From: Leucogyrophana mollusca
Lineage: Eukaryota > Basidiomycota > Agaricomycetes > Boletales
Assembly: GCA_021014945.1 (NCBI GenBank)
Contig: MU266333.1
Span: 1-64,000, forward strand
Reading direction: 5' to 3'
Length of the DNA stretch: 64,000 nucleotides
Positions 12,722 to 24,094 of the stretch are shown here, piece by piece. Under the pieces are notes generated by a model, which saw only the letters and a list, made by a program, of their open reading frames with translations, ran no database searches and was not told where the DNA came from. The position numbers and the translations under genes are program-made. Every line of letters begins with the position of its first letter. Positions within the stretch are counted from its first letter, which is position 1.

Positions 12722-13398
12722 GTTATCCAGGCCGTATGTTCACTCTGCCAGAGAGAGGATCGATGCACCTACTTATACATGCACCACTCTCGGTGGCGGC
12801 GCCATCATCCTGTATTGAGAACATTCACCCCATTAGCGCTGTCCAAGAACACAATTATGGGCTGACTCGCCAAAACATAAGTGGCAAAGCCAGTGGCGGA
12901 ATGATGAAGGCAGACCCTGTACTGTGACCACAAGCATGACCCCACAGATAAGAACCGGGGCACCTGTGGCGCTCTTTTACAATTAAGCCTAACGTCAACG
13001 AGTTTAGGAAATGGACCTAAACAGGATAATCCAATCGACAAGGGAATTGGCTCCCAGCGACAAGGCGGACATCCGACATTTGGGTTGGCACGCGTATTGT
13101 GTCGCGCCGGGTTGTAAATGTTAGTTCAAGCAGAGATCGACGCAACACCAATTCGTGATAAGGGTTTGAATGGGAAAAAAAAACTGCACGTCCTCTGCGA
13201 GCAAATATCAATATGTGCCGTTTGCGTTTGCTTAAACCGAGTGAGAACCCAAATGTGAATGTCGGAGCCAAGTGCTTTGATGTGATTTCAATGGCTCTCA
13301 CCATTCTCATTTATCCGTAAACCATCCCGCAGATCATGCTGGATGGGGCTGCCGTTCGAAACATCGGTGGTCTATTATCTTCACGTAGCTTTGAATCC
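12722..13398. other. Intergenic region between P450 and methyltransferase
   Basis: No gene or repeat recognised. It should contain the P450 promoter and the methyltransferase 3' end, since both genes are transcribed leftward. Confidence 0.45.
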
Positions 13399-14311
13399 TT
13401 ACACACGCAGCCAGACCACGAGCCTATCCTTACCCTCGTGGTGCTCAGACGACACCTCAGGGATCTTGTCCAGGACCTTCTCCCAGCCATCACCAAGGGG
13501 TTCAACATAGTCATCCGGCTCGACATGAAAGGGAGGGCCACCTTCAAGGGGAAGACCGAGCGGGAAGACCAGAGTAATGAGATATCCGCCTGGTTTGATC
13601 AGCGCAGACATTTGTTGGCCCCATTCTGGGCGGCGTGATGGCGGAATCGCAACGAAGAAACTAAGCAGAAACGGCATGGTCAGCTACATCCTGCACAAGA
13701 GAAAGGAACAGACGTGTAGTCGTATGCAAGCGCAAACTTTTCGTCGTCCGAGACCGAGTATGTGAAGAAGTCAGTCTCCTCGAACACGATTGTCCCCCCC
13801 GAAAGGGCTTGTGGAGCACGAGCAAGGTGCCTGAAAGAAGCCAAATTATTGTATCAGCTCGCAGCCAGCCCGAGGTCATTGAGGGGCGAGACTTACTCCT
13901 TCGCAGCCTGGATTGCGGTTGGTGATATGTCCATCGCTAAAACGTCAAGTCCTAGCGCAGACGCTATGAAAGACGCATCGTAGCCCTATAGTTCATTTTT
14001 ATGAGACAGTGGGCAAACCGTACAGCTAAGCCGAAGGATACCCTTCCACACCCGGGTACCAGTGCTCGTCCCAGTCGGGGAAGATCAAGAGTCCCTGAAA
14101 GGACGAGGTCTTGCAGGGGCCTCTGGACCTCACCTGCATCCCAGGGCATCACGTTCTGTTGCCTGTATCGCAAGATCAAATCCTCAATAGCAGAAATTGT
14201 GAGTATGTGTGTGTACCAGGTATTGTCCCACCCTCGCGTGGGGTCCTCGCGAAGGATTTCGCCCATCCTCTTGAGGTCATCTTTGTTCCATAACCGCGTC
14301 GTGTCCACCAT
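13399..14311 (-). CDS. Thiopurine/thiol methyltransferase-family enzyme (TPMT)
   Basis: S-adenosylmethionine-dependent methyltransferase of the TPMT family, which in fungi includes thiol and halide methyltransferases. Four introns split it; the intron after DNTW joins to QQNVMPWDAGE. Visible landmarks: WDNTW and MPWDAG near the N-terminus, the SAM-binding motif RALVPGCGRGYD, the acidic loop LAMDIS, DYTFFVAIPPSRRPEWG, and LIKPGGYLITLVFP. The C-terminus reads GKDRLVVW. The ATG at 14311 (MVDTTRLW) gives a normal family length of about 240 residues. The cysteine or halide specificity cannot be read from the sequence. Its position next to a P450 on the same strand suggests, but does not show, a shared pathway. 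Confidence 0.85.
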
Positions 14312-14813
14312 ATCGAGGATATGTATGGCTTGACAAGTCGGACGAACCATTATATGCCTGCAGAGCGCTACTAATAGGGAGTTCCCCACTGGTTCTCGAC
14401 CAAGTGCGACATGTAGTGATCTAAATGTAGATCGAGCCTGAGAGCAGTGTTCAAGTTTAAGATATGGCCTTCAAAACAGCGAGGAACCTGTCATTTCATT
14501 CGTGTCGACGCTATGATCATAGTTAGGTCAGGCCTGTTGATATCTTCAGCGGAGACAATGTCAACCAGTCTGCGTCCAGGGTCGAAAGGCCGGCTTTCAA
14601 CAACGGTAATACTAGCCTTTGGCGGTGAGAGTGGATAATCATATCCTGGTTATGGCCATCTCACGGAGGCGTCTTGTGTGCCTTCTATCACTGCACCCTC
14701 TCGTGGTTCCACATGCTTTTCACGGCGACGATGCAAAGAAACTGGAGACATGCCGAGTCATGAGGAAAGTCTGGACTAGGACCGCAGTAAGGTAGTATGC
14801 GCCTGGTAAATTT

Positions 14814-15628
14814 TCAGCCCTTTAATGCGCCAGGGAGAGATATCCGAGCCTTGGGGCCATCAATGTTGATGTCGAGGAAGAGTCCGAGTTGAAGTGCCAC
14901 CTCCCAAATCGGTATCTGGTCCGTGCGCGTACGGCGATGGTATATAAACAAGGGCACAAGCACCTGAATACCTCATACTTACCTTGATGGCACAAGCTCC
15001 TTCATGTACCTGGGTTTGTGGGCCACGGGGACCTTCCATAGCACGGCGACCCTGTCCATACAGAGGGTAATCGCGGTTTGTATGGGCTCCGGCTCATGCA
15101 CCGTCTCAATATTTTCCTGTCCTGCCACGGCCACTCTGGCTGGGCAGGCCTTCTTTTTTGCCCTTTATCGGTTCTAACCCTAACCTTAGTCTACTCCCAA
15201 TAAACATTCTGCCTGCATCTGGTGTGAACTTCGAGAGATTTGATGCGATAGCAGTCCCATTTTGGAAGAAAGAGTATGGTTTCGTGCCAAAGTAAATGAT
15301 TCTGTACGAAACTGATTGCAGATGGAGACGCCGACGCTTTCGAATGCCAGCTGGACTACTCACCAGAGGCAACTCCGTAGCGTCGACGTCGGGCCACCAA
15401 CCGTATGGAAATGGGAAAATAGCACACACATCCTAAGTCTCATCATCAAATCGAGGATCCAAACTGCTCAGAGACCTTAACCAATATCGAGGGGTGTGTT
15501 TCGTGTCGGAAAGCTTTGGTGGAGCCGTGAAGGGGGGTATGTAGGAGAACGATGTCTAGTTGAGGCTCACGGCAGATTTTATAATGGATCTTGTTGCTGG
15601 CCGTCAAGCTAGATTCGCGACTAGACAT
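14814..15628 (-). CDS. Unrecognised multi-exon gene (possible)
   Basis: I do not recognise the family. Exon-like pieces with plausible splice sites are present on the minus strand. An ATG at 15628 opens MSSRESSLTASNKIHYKICR. The first exon runs to THPSILVK before a possible 44-base intron. The next exon reads DVCAIFPFPYGWWPDVDATE before a GTGAGT donor. The last piece contains IWEVALQLGLFLDINIDG and stops at 14814-14816. The middle exons are ambiguous, since two frames look coding around 15000-15180. It could be a real orphan gene or a decaying one. Its strand matches the methyltransferase and P450 beside it. Confidence 0.4.
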
Positions 15629-15870
15629 TACAACAGGGAGCTTGATATTTTAGTACCTTTCTTTTCGACCTGTCAAGTCGAAGCTCGCGTGCCGCTTGCG
15701 CGATGAGCGATGTTACAGGCCCACGCGTGGGGTGATACATTCGCTTGGTTTTGATAACTTGGGACAGTATAAGATATGGATTCCATCATCAATGTACATT
15801 GCAGTGCGTACCGTCTAATGTCACAACATAACAACGCCGATACTATGGATACACCCATCCACTGCACGTC

Positions 15871-16219
15871 CTACCGAGTGGCTTCCAGAATCTCCATCGA
15901 AGTTACACTGTTACCGCGAATGACCTGAAAGTGCACAGATCAGACCATTAGGTAGATGCCATATAGTCAGAATCAAACGTACCACAGTCCCAATCGGATG
16001 CTTTTGAGCAGGAGTGCTCTCCTCGAGGGCATCATCGATAACGAGGTTGAGGAAAAGGTCATAGCCACGCAAGGTACCGCTAACTTTGCGGCCTCCCTGC
16101 AGGTGGACGAACAATTTCTTGTCCATAAACTACTCAAAACGTGTGTTCAGCATAATGATCAGCTTCAAACGAAGACCAAGGCTGACCTTTTTGAGCTCAG
16201 GTTGCGATGCCTTGGACAT
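15871..16219 (-). CDS. SNRPG: Small nuclear ribonucleoprotein SmG
   Basis: Core Sm-ring protein of the U1, U2, U4 and U5 spliceosomal snRNPs. Three exons (16187-16219, 15983-16129, 15871-15924) give 77 residues, the usual SmG length. The sequence begins MSKASQPELKKFMDKKL, continues with the Sm1 motif GGRKVSGTLRGYDLFLNLVI and the Sm2 motif IRGNSV, and ends MEILEATR. Both introns (57 and 58 bases) keep the frame. It is divergent from the RGG-rich gene at 16610, with about 390 bases between the two starts. Confidence 0.95.
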
Positions 16220-16609
16220 GTCTGTTGGATTATTGTTGTGGAAGGAGCTAGCGGCTGAGGATTATTGAGATCGGTTTGCTTTGCCATGTTTGGTTTACAA
16301 GGCCGAAGCGTTGCAGAGGCCAAGCAGAAGGCTGCAAGCAAACGTCCCTCCTAGCTCCAATCTTTTTATTGTTCCATCCCATCCCTGCAGCGACCAGCAA
16401 TCGCGAAAAGACAGCTCCAGAGCGCTCAGGCCTCTCACAAACGATATATAAACCACTCATCTGTCAGTAATCCATCTTGTTTCACCGCCAGACGCGCCAG
16501 TTCAATTACATATACTCATACATACCGATTCTAACCAGCGGCGCCCATCGTCGAAATCTAGATCCAGAGTAATATTCGCCCGGCCGTGCTGATCCCAGGG
16601 AGTAGATAC

Positions 16610-18292
16610 ATGGCTACCCCGTCTTCTCGTGCACCTCCCACTGGCAATCCCCCTGCCCAACCTGCGTCACGTCCAAGAGATTGGAGCAGCCTAAGAAGCG
16701 GCGAGCCCGGCTCAGCTTTTCGCGGCCTCAGCAGAGGCAGAGGCGGTCCACGCGGAAGTCCCCGGGGACGAGGCGGTGGTCGACTACCGAGCACACGAGG
16801 CGGAAAGGCCCCAGCAGATCCCGCAGAAGCCCGAGCTCCGGAAGCGAATGCGACTCGTCCCAAACCCGAGCCCCAAGTGAACGGGAAAGCCGCGTCACAG
16901 GCAGGACCGGCGAAGGCCGCGGTAGAAAAGCCGCCTGCGAGCCCAGCTCGACCTAGGGCTGCTTCTAGGCGCACGTCGCGCTCTGTCCCTGCGCTGGTGG
17001 TAGCCCCGGCATCTCCAACCCCCGACTCAGCCTCCAATACCCCCACTACCCCTTCCCGTCCTTCCAATAGACGTCGGCGTTCACACCAGCAAGGCAAAGG
17101 TCCTTCCGTTAACACACCCAAACTTAATGCCACTCAGGCATTAAGGCCGGAAAAAGCAGCCCCGAGTTCAACGTCTTCGACCGCACCCGTCAAGGACATT
17201 CCACCGCATCTCGCTGCTGCTCATCAGGCTGAGATCCGCCATGACATTGATGCCCTGGTGGAACGCGTCCGAGCAGTCGCGATGGCAGAGAATAGACCGA
17301 CAACTCCAGGAAGCCACATAGACTGGGCGGGAGATGACGATGATTCCCTTCCGGACCTTGATGATTGGGGCGTTACGACAACTAACACGAGCAATGGCGA
17401 TAAAAATGAGGAGATCTCACCTATACTCGCAGATACGCTGAGACCGTTACCCGAGCCACAGGCGGAGGCTGATGGAGAAGAGGCACAGTCAGCGGAAGCA
17501 GATGATGCTGCGTATTCCGAGGAGACCGACGAACCCGTGCTTCTTCCTTCCTCTCCGCCCACCTCTTCAGGAGAAGACTTGGTCTCTTCGGCTGCAGAAA
17601 CAAACGATGAAACGCTTGAAACGCCTGCAGCAGCACCGTCGAAACCAGCTCTTCACCCATCACTTCCCCCGAAGCCCGTCGCCGCCGTAGAGAGTCTTCA
17701 GAATCGTAGCAGCAATTCCGTCAGTGCAAAAGCCAGTCTTCCAGCGAAGCCCGCGTCCATACCCGTCGATGAAGAGCCGCTGACATCAAAGACGGAAGGC
17801 CTCTCCCAGTCCATTCATGCCACACCTTCTGCGGAGCAGCCTCAGAAAGAAAAAGAGCAACCGTCACAGCCAGCACCCGTCCAACACGGCCTTTCAGCTT
17901 CTATCCACGCTCCTAAAGGCATCCCAGAATCTCATTCGACGCCTACGCTACTCCCAAGCCATCCTTCTCCCGCCAAGTCCCACGCTTTCAGCCCCACCCA
18001 CAACCGCTCACAGACCGAAGGTCGTCCCGCCCTTCAACAGCCACACACAGCACCCCCACACATGGCTTCGCACACATTTTCGCGCTCTGGCGCGTCGTCT
18101 CCGCTAGGTGCTCATGTGTATACACACCACGGGAGAAATCACTCCACACCTCCAGCCGGGGCAGCCGCCCATCGGTCCCCACAGAATACGCGTCCAGTGA
18201 TCACTGGAGAAGCTATTTCTCGGCTTGCGAGGACGATCGGAGGCCTTGGACCGATGTCGAAGGCCCCAGCCATATCCGTTGCAAAAGACTGA
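16610..18292 (+). CDS. RGG-rich disordered protein, conserved core
   Basis: No known family was recognised. The single-exon frame encodes about 560 residues from the ATG at 16610 (MATPSSRAPP). Residues ~25-60 form an RGG/RG box (FRGLSRGRGGPRG and so on), typical of RNA-binding or condensate-forming proteins and of arginine methylation. The rest is mostly Pro/Ser/Ala-rich and looks disordered. One compact stretch at residues ~190-250 looks ordered: a helix around HQAEIRHDIDALVERVRAVA followed by HIDWAGDDDDSLPDLDDWGV. This ordered, acidic piece is the likely conserved interaction module. Function is unknown; an RNA-related role is inferred only from the RGG box. Confidence 0.75.
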   Translation: MATPSSRAPPTGNPPAQPASRPRDWSSLRSGEPGSAFRGLSRGRGGPRGSPRGRGGGRLPSTRGGKAPADPAEARAPEANATRPKPEPQVNGKAASQAGPAKAAVEKPPASPARPRAASRRTSRSVPALVVAPASPTPDSASNTPTTPSRPSNRRRRSHQQGKGPSVNTPKLNATQALRPEKAAPSSTSSTAPVKDIPPHLAAAHQAEIRHDIDALVERVRAVAMAENRPTTPGSHIDWAGDDDDSLPDLDDWGVTTTNTSNGDKNEEISPILADTLRPLPEPQAEADGEEAQSAEADDAAYSEETDEPVLLPSSPPTSSGEDLVSSAAETNDETLETPAAAPSKPALHPSLPPKPVAAVESLQNRSSNSVSAKASLPAKPASIPVDEEPLTSKTEGLSQSIHATPSAEQPQKEKEQPSQPAPVQHGLSASIHAPKGIPESHSTPTLLPSHPSPAKSHAFSPTHNRSQTEGRPALQQPHTAPPHMASHTFSRSGASSPLGAHVYTHHGRNHSTPPAGAAAHRSPQNTRPVITGEAISRLARTIGGLGPMSKAPAISVAKD

Positions 18293-18649
18293 ATTCGACT
18301 TGCGTTTGCGTTTGCTCAGATCTACACGATTTATAGTTGCTTCATTGTAATGTACATACATACATCGTTTGTGTTTTTGTTGGTTGTTCACTTCATGGTT
18401 GACTCGATCGTCTTTGGTTCGCTCTTGGATAATCAACTTTGCTACATACATACTATACAAATACCCCCTCCCCCCTCTCGGTTTTATCTCGAATCCCATA
18501 CCTGTACTCGAAAGCATGTGATCTCGGGTGTATGTATCATACTTATTGCCAGTTCTAGTGACATGTTGAAAGCTTCAAGTTGTCGTAGATCGCTCTCCAC
18601 CACTCACACGCTATCAGTAGCATCAACAGATGATTATAATAGGCTTGCA

Positions 18650-20277
18650 TCATCCAGTGCTAAAGTATGACAGTTCAAGTCCGATAGCTTTGATAGGTTT
18701 GGACCGACTCGAAAGATCGGACACGACACCGAGGCTGACCAGCATTTGCTTTATCCGGCCCTCCCACATCAACGAAACATTCTAAGGGGCCCATCAGCTT
18801 TAGCACGACAGAATTCGAATGCACGTACGTTGTTGGTTGATATTCGCGCTTTCACAACCCCTCGGATATCTGACCCAGACTCGGCGTGATCTGGCGGTAC
18901 GATCGGCTCCGGTTTGATGATCGACTCCGGCTTGATGGTTGACTCTGGCTTGATGATCGGCTCTGGCTTGGTGACTAGCTCTGGCTGGCCTTCAGCGACC
19001 AGGGCAGGGTCCGCATCTTCCACTGAAGTTGGCTTCTGCGGAGCTCGTCGCATCCACCATTCGGCGCCCATGGTCCACTCGCTGTCGTAGCTATAGACAT
19101 TAAAATCAAAACGCGAGCAAAGTGACAAGTCGCGAGACACTCGGGCAGCGTACGCCGCCGACAAGTGGCCCATCATCGGATTGAACAGCGCCGTGATGGT
19201 GGTAGGCGGCTGTGACAGAGAGGGGGAGAGAGGGGAGGAGGACGAGGGAGGGATCTGAAAAGATGGAGGCGTGGCATCAGGGAGGGTTGTGAATCGTATA
19301 CCTGTTGACACTGGGAGTAACTACACATTAGTAGTCTGCAAGTGAAATCTACAATAACAGCACCCACCTCCAGCACTTCTTTCCTTTGCGCTGATATAAA
19401 ATTCAGCACCCGCAGATATACGCCCTTTGAGGCCGCCCTCCGTCGCGTCTTCCTCGTCGACACGCTTCGGTCGGGCAAGCGGCGTGCTCGAGTCCGCTGG
19501 GCCCTCTGCTGGCTGCTCTGGGGGGACACCAAGCCTGCCAAAGTTGTGGAGAACACGGACACCCCACATACCGTCCTCTGCGCTCCAGGTGTACTCAGAA
19601 CACCACTTCCCGACGTCGTGTTGCAGACTGAACATGACGTTAGAGACATTATCACCACGCGTTCGTTTCTCCGCGGAAAGGCTCGAACGCGGGTCAGAGA
19701 TGGCGGCGACCAATGCTTGTACAGTCGGAGAGAGACGTGTAGAATAGAGAGCGTCGAGTCTTCCTGTTGGGAGATAAAGCCGTCCGTACAAAAGGTAATC
19801 TGTATCCAGTCGGTCAACAATTCGGGATAGAAAGCGACCTTCGTTACCCGCGACGTACCACGCGTGTCGACTCTTTCTCCACCAAGCCATTCTTCCTCCT
19901 TGCCTTCGGGTCTCCGCGGTTGGTGGTATACCTTAAACCGCTCGATCATGTCCTTGAAGCGCACGTCCCCGGAGCTCTTCACGTCGAGGTTACACGAGGT
20001 GAATATATACCCCACTGACCCATTCAGCGAAGGCATGGCGTTCATCGAGTACGACGTGTTGAAGAGGGCATTTGGAGATTTGGAGATAGATAGATGCAGC
20101 CCTCGGGGAACGGTGAAATCGAGGATAGCTGGTCGCTATGAGACGGCCGTTCGCTCGTGGTAGAGGATGTAGAGGCGTACCATTGGAAGACCTGGTCAAA
20201 TTTGCGTATAGATTATCTTCGTTCCATCCGGTAGCGCTGTAGTAGCTGCGTAAGACATACGTCGCAAAGGGATGCAT
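18650..20277 (-). CDS. MDM10: Mitochondrial outer-membrane beta-barrel MDM10 (ERMES)
   Basis: MDM10 is the beta-barrel subunit of the ER-mitochondria encounter structure and also assists the SAM/TOB assembly machinery. The start MHPFATYVLRSYYSATGWNE, with NEDNLYANLTRSSN, is diagnostic. Further family segments are ILDFTVPRGLHLSISKSPN, GYIFTSCNLDVK, VDTRDYLLYGRLYLPTGRLD, VRVLHNFGRL, LSAGAEFYISAKERSAG-like sequence and RFTTLPDATPPSFQ. It ends with GRIKQMLVSLGVVSDLSSRS and KAIGLELSYFSTG. Four short introns separate the exons. An acidic linker loop near the C-terminus carries a tandem six-residue repeat. The gene converges on the RGG-rich gene. Confidence 0.95.
18901..18972 (-). repeat. Four 18-base in-frame repeats within MDM10
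   Basis: Four imperfect 18-base units encode (on the minus strand) successive hexapeptides of the form I/T-K-P-E-P/S-I/T. They lie in the loop after the GAEWW segment of MDM10 and extend a variable region; the barrel strands around them are intact. Confidence 0.85.
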
Positions 20278-20519
20278 TTCTTGAGACTCAGTACTCAGGT
20301 AGTCACTCAGTGCATTGGAAGACAGGCGACGGCACCTGCCGGATGGCTTTCAGGCGAGATGTCCAGACAGGTTCTCGGTGAAAGTAGGATAGATTACAGG
20401 ACGATGTCCTAAAGAGATACATGTCTGATGATATCGGGAATAATGATGGTGTTCGCAGCGCCTGGAATACACAACTCTCAGTCTTACAAGCCACGCCTGC
20501 GTCACCTCGTTCCGCTTGT

Positions 20520-22654
20520 CTACGCCGTGAGGTAACGCAAAACATCTCCAATGCGTGGCCTTTGTGCTGGATCATTCGCCCAGCACGCCTGCATCACACC
20601 CCACAGGTGGTCATCGAGGCCCCGGGCAAGCGCAGCCTCTCCAACGGCACCTTCTGGGCGTTTGGGTCGCTCTCCTTTGTCGACTCTGATCACGACCTCT
20701 GGTGTGTTTCTGACCGTTGCCCAGGGCTGCTCGTGTGTCATAAGCTAAGAAGAGGGCGTAAGGAACAGCAGTATCAACTTCGCTCGGTTGGAAAATACTG
20801 ACCTCTAGAACCGTCATCGAATAAGCGTATACATCAGATGCTATGTTCATTTTGCTGTTGTCGAAGCACAACTCAGGCGAAAGCCATCGGTGCGAGTTCG
20901 AGACGCTATAAAAGAGTCAGTTTGCATCTAGCTGTCTAAAGATGTGGCGGGTCATACCCAGTTGACTGGGTAACAGGTTCACCAGTGATATCCTCGATAA
21001 CCTGAAGGGACCTAGTTCAATACGTGCAATATCTTACATCAGTTTGACGGGAAAGTACTTTTGAGAAGCCGAAATCGGCGATGAGGGGCTTTCCGGTAGC
21101 GTCGATCACGATGTTAGCCTAAGGGTGATGTAAGGGACAGCGATGTTGTGCAAAGAGAAAGTGGGCATACGCCTTTAAGATCGCCATGGACAACAGGAGG
21201 GCTCATCGAATGCAAGACCAGGATACCTTCAGTAATGCCGATAATCTATGATTGCATGTCTTAGCTGGACACAAGATGTAGGGATCTGTGCACGTGAACG
21301 CACCAAAGCACGGTGATCGACGTCAGGGTACTTCTTGACGTAGGTGATGGCGTTGCCGTTTGGCTGCCATGGACTGACAATGTACCTGGGCGGAGATGGT
21401 GTGAGCACTTGGGTGTAGAAATAACAACACGACTCACGGGAACGGGCCATCAGTCTGACAAAACCCATACAATGGAAGTGTGTGTTCGCCGTGGTCGACT
21501 TCCCATACTCTCTTCCAGATATCGACTTCCCTCTTAAACCGCTGCACATATCCATCAGCCAGTATACCGGCGGAATCAGGGAAGGAGAGGTTACCTTGTG
21601 ACTTCTCGGATCGGCATGCACGGCACGAAGAACTTTGATCGCGACCTTCTCCTCGTTCAAGTACATCCCTTCCCATATATCCATGGATCCGTTCCCACCG
21701 ACAGGGTATTGCCCGAGACGGCGGACTTCACCACGTTTAAGATGTAAGTTTGGGAGTAACGCTTGTGTTGCTTTCTGGACGCGATACAGATTGACTTCTA
21801 GTCCGTGACTGGGGTCTTGGGCCTGGGATGGATCTGGGAGACACTGTTCGCACACAAACCGCTCAGTTTTGCGTATGATTTGTTGCGAATAGAAGCTAGT
21901 AACCTTCTGCATCATCGTCATTAATGCGCGCACTTCCTCCCTGGTGTCGTTCTGTACCGCGATTGCGAGCACTTGAGTGTTCTGGATATCTGAAAGGTAG
22001 CGTATGATCTCATCGTGGTCGAGCTTCCGGTTAGCTTCAAAATCCTCTTGCCAAGCATGAATGTCCAAATGGGAAGTGACCTAGTATATGTTAGTCGGCC
22101 TCAAACAGGACGAAGGAGGTACTGTACCTGGAAATTGGTCAAACAGTCAGATATGTTCATGTGACTTGTTTGGATATCTGCCGCCATGTCGTCCTGTTTT
22201 ATAAACTGTGCTGGTGCCGACATAGTGCTCCAGCGTTTCATTCGCTCAAGAATTTCTTCTAGCGTGCTGTGAAGTGGCTTAATTAGCTGAACCCCGATGG
22301 CTGATAATCGCGCACTTTCGGACGGTATTAACCGCCTTCGTCCGCTCAGCCTCGGGGGCATTTTTACCATTGTCCTCAAGGACGATCAGGAGCTTAAAGC
22401 ACCTGTCCTGCAACTGTCGGACTGCATTTCTGGCGGGTTAGAGCGGTATCAGCGCCGACCAAACATAAAGGGAACTTGTAAAGGGCGCACTTGTTGGAGC
22501 TCGCTTTCGCGAACATATCGATCAAGCTCACAAGAACCGCCATGGCAGGAGCTATCCATGGCACAGGAGCGACCTGGGCAACAGCCTGTGCTGAGCTCCT
22601 CGCCATTTTGACGGCGAAAGATGTTGCTAGCGGGATCAGTGGGGACCTCTGCAT
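20520..22654 (-). CDS. Kinase with MLKL-like N-terminal helical bundle (copy 1)
   Basis: Predicted serine/threonine kinase of the tyrosine-kinase-like type expanded in mushrooms. The N-terminal ~180 residues are helical: [76 protein letters not shown]. This layout resembles the four-helix bundle and brace of MLKL (inference from pattern only). The kinase domain follows, with [12 protein letters not shown] as glycine loop, the VAIK lysine, HGDLKGANIVID (catalytic Asp and metal Asn kept), [29 protein letters not shown] and RPRIGDV. HRD is changed to HGD, common in this fungal group, but the catalytic residues remain, so it should be active. About nine short introns; the first uses a GTGCGC donor after SSNK. 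The start ATG at 22654 follows an in-frame stop. A paralogue lies at 25965-28010. Confidence 0.82.
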
Positions 22655-23171
22655 AGTGGTCGAGGATAGTGACTGGAGTCAGACCAAAGTTGCTGTAGAG
22701 GCTGTCAGATCTTAAATGCGATCCCAAGGCGGCAAACTGAAGCTTGCCTCCCTTTAGCCGCCCAAAGCGATACCTGCCACCATGAGGCTTCTGTTCCTTG
22801 TCTGTTCCAGGAAGAAATCCCCCGAAGAGAAGTGACAGGTATTCTTCACGATCGCACCGCATCGCACAGACTCGCTCGTGTTGAACCCGGGCTTTTAGCA
22901 GGGTTCATGAGCAACAAACGCCCATCTGCCACCCACAGTCACCTACAGTCGCCCACATCTGATCCTGGATATGACTTTTTGGGACAAACATGTCAAACGC
23001 TTGTTCTCTTTCCTTTTCCGCTCCCATGTCACGCATATTTCCTCAGCCCAGTCCTTCACTGCCGTCGTTCACGTCCCTGCTAATACAAGGTCGCTATCAT
23101 CCTTCAGCGCCAATCCATCTATGTCTATCGATACCGTCCGGCACCAAGGCGATGCTTCTCACTCCATCTCG

Positions 23172-23532
23172 TCAGACGCTCATCCAGGGTCTCGTAGAAT
23201 ACAACGACGAATGGATAAATAGTCGCTCCGGAATAGGGAGCGTCACGAGGATCAGTTCACAAGTAGACATACTGTTGGTTAGCACCTTTGCATGCAGGCC
23301 CATCAATAGTGATGCCCTAGTTCTGTAGTTATCCCCCAACGCCAGGTCACCTCGTGGCACTCTTGTCGTCTTTTCGGACCCACGAAACGTCTACATCCGC
23401 GCCTATCGATGCCAAAACCACACTGGAATCGGCGCCCTCGTTAATTGTGCTCCATGAGCCTTCCGCATACTTTCTATCCGAAAGTTCAGACAACCTGTGC
23501 GTTACTTTGTCCAGTGACATATAGGTTCCCAT
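23172..23532 (-). pseudogene. Coding-like remnant, family unknown
   Basis: An ATG at 23532 opens MGTYMSLDKVTHRLSELSDR and runs to a stop near 23347. A different minus-strand frame then reads NYRTRASLLMGLHAKVLTNS and LILVTLPIPE before stopping at 23172. The second segment loosely recalls the C-terminus of cation-chloride cotransporters, but I cannot support that. Either an intron around 23340 joins the two or this is a decayed fragment. Confidence 0.25.
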
Positions 23533-23657
23533 CAGATAATGAGTGCCAAAGACGGACGCTATCTTCTTACCTCCTACTGGTCACGCATGCACTGGCAGCT
23601 CGGGATTTCCTATCTAAGAAACATTTGCAGTGAGTTATCTATGTCTCTACAGCAACA

Positions 23658-24094
23658 ATGTCAGATAAGCCGGAACTACGCAGCAGCGCAGCCCCCGCTT
23701 CGTTTGTTCTCTTCGATTCTCAACTGGACCGCCTCAAATTACCGGTTCTCCGACCACCGCCTCGAAGCGCCTTCGACGACCCAGAGGAACGCAGCGAAGC
23801 TCCCAGGCCCGAATCAGTGACCGCATTAGCACAGAAATATTTCGAGTGGGTCGGGAATTTTGAAATACGTATGTGTTTCCTGTTCTGACTGGTTTTTGTT
23901 CTTACACTGCTCCCTTTTTTCTAGCTGAAGGGGATTCACCGTCTTCTCCGGGCGTTGCGTCGCGTGTTTTAAAGCTGCGTTTGCACAAGCAGGACAGTCA
24001 TGGCGATGACCAAGACATTGTGTGGGGGTACTCAGAACTACTGCAGTCCGGCAAAAGCCTAAGTCAAAAGCCCTCGAAGACCTTTGTGTGGTGA
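23658..24094 (+). CDS. Small hypothetical two-exon gene
   Basis: An ATG at 23658 opens MSDKPELRSSAAPASFVLFD and continues to EWVGNFEI. A clean intron with a GTATGT donor (about 23870) and a pyrimidine-rich acceptor ending in ttctag rejoins the frame at PEGDSPSSPGVASRVLKLRL. Translation then stops after KPSKTFVW. The good splice signals argue for a real gene of about 125 residues or the start of a longer one. No family is recognised. Confidence 0.35.

Noticed and set aside
15171..15190. Telomere-like ccctaaccctaa at 15176, and a single unit near 62290
   Set aside because: Only about two hexamer units; too short to call an interstitial telomere and expected by chance or slippage.
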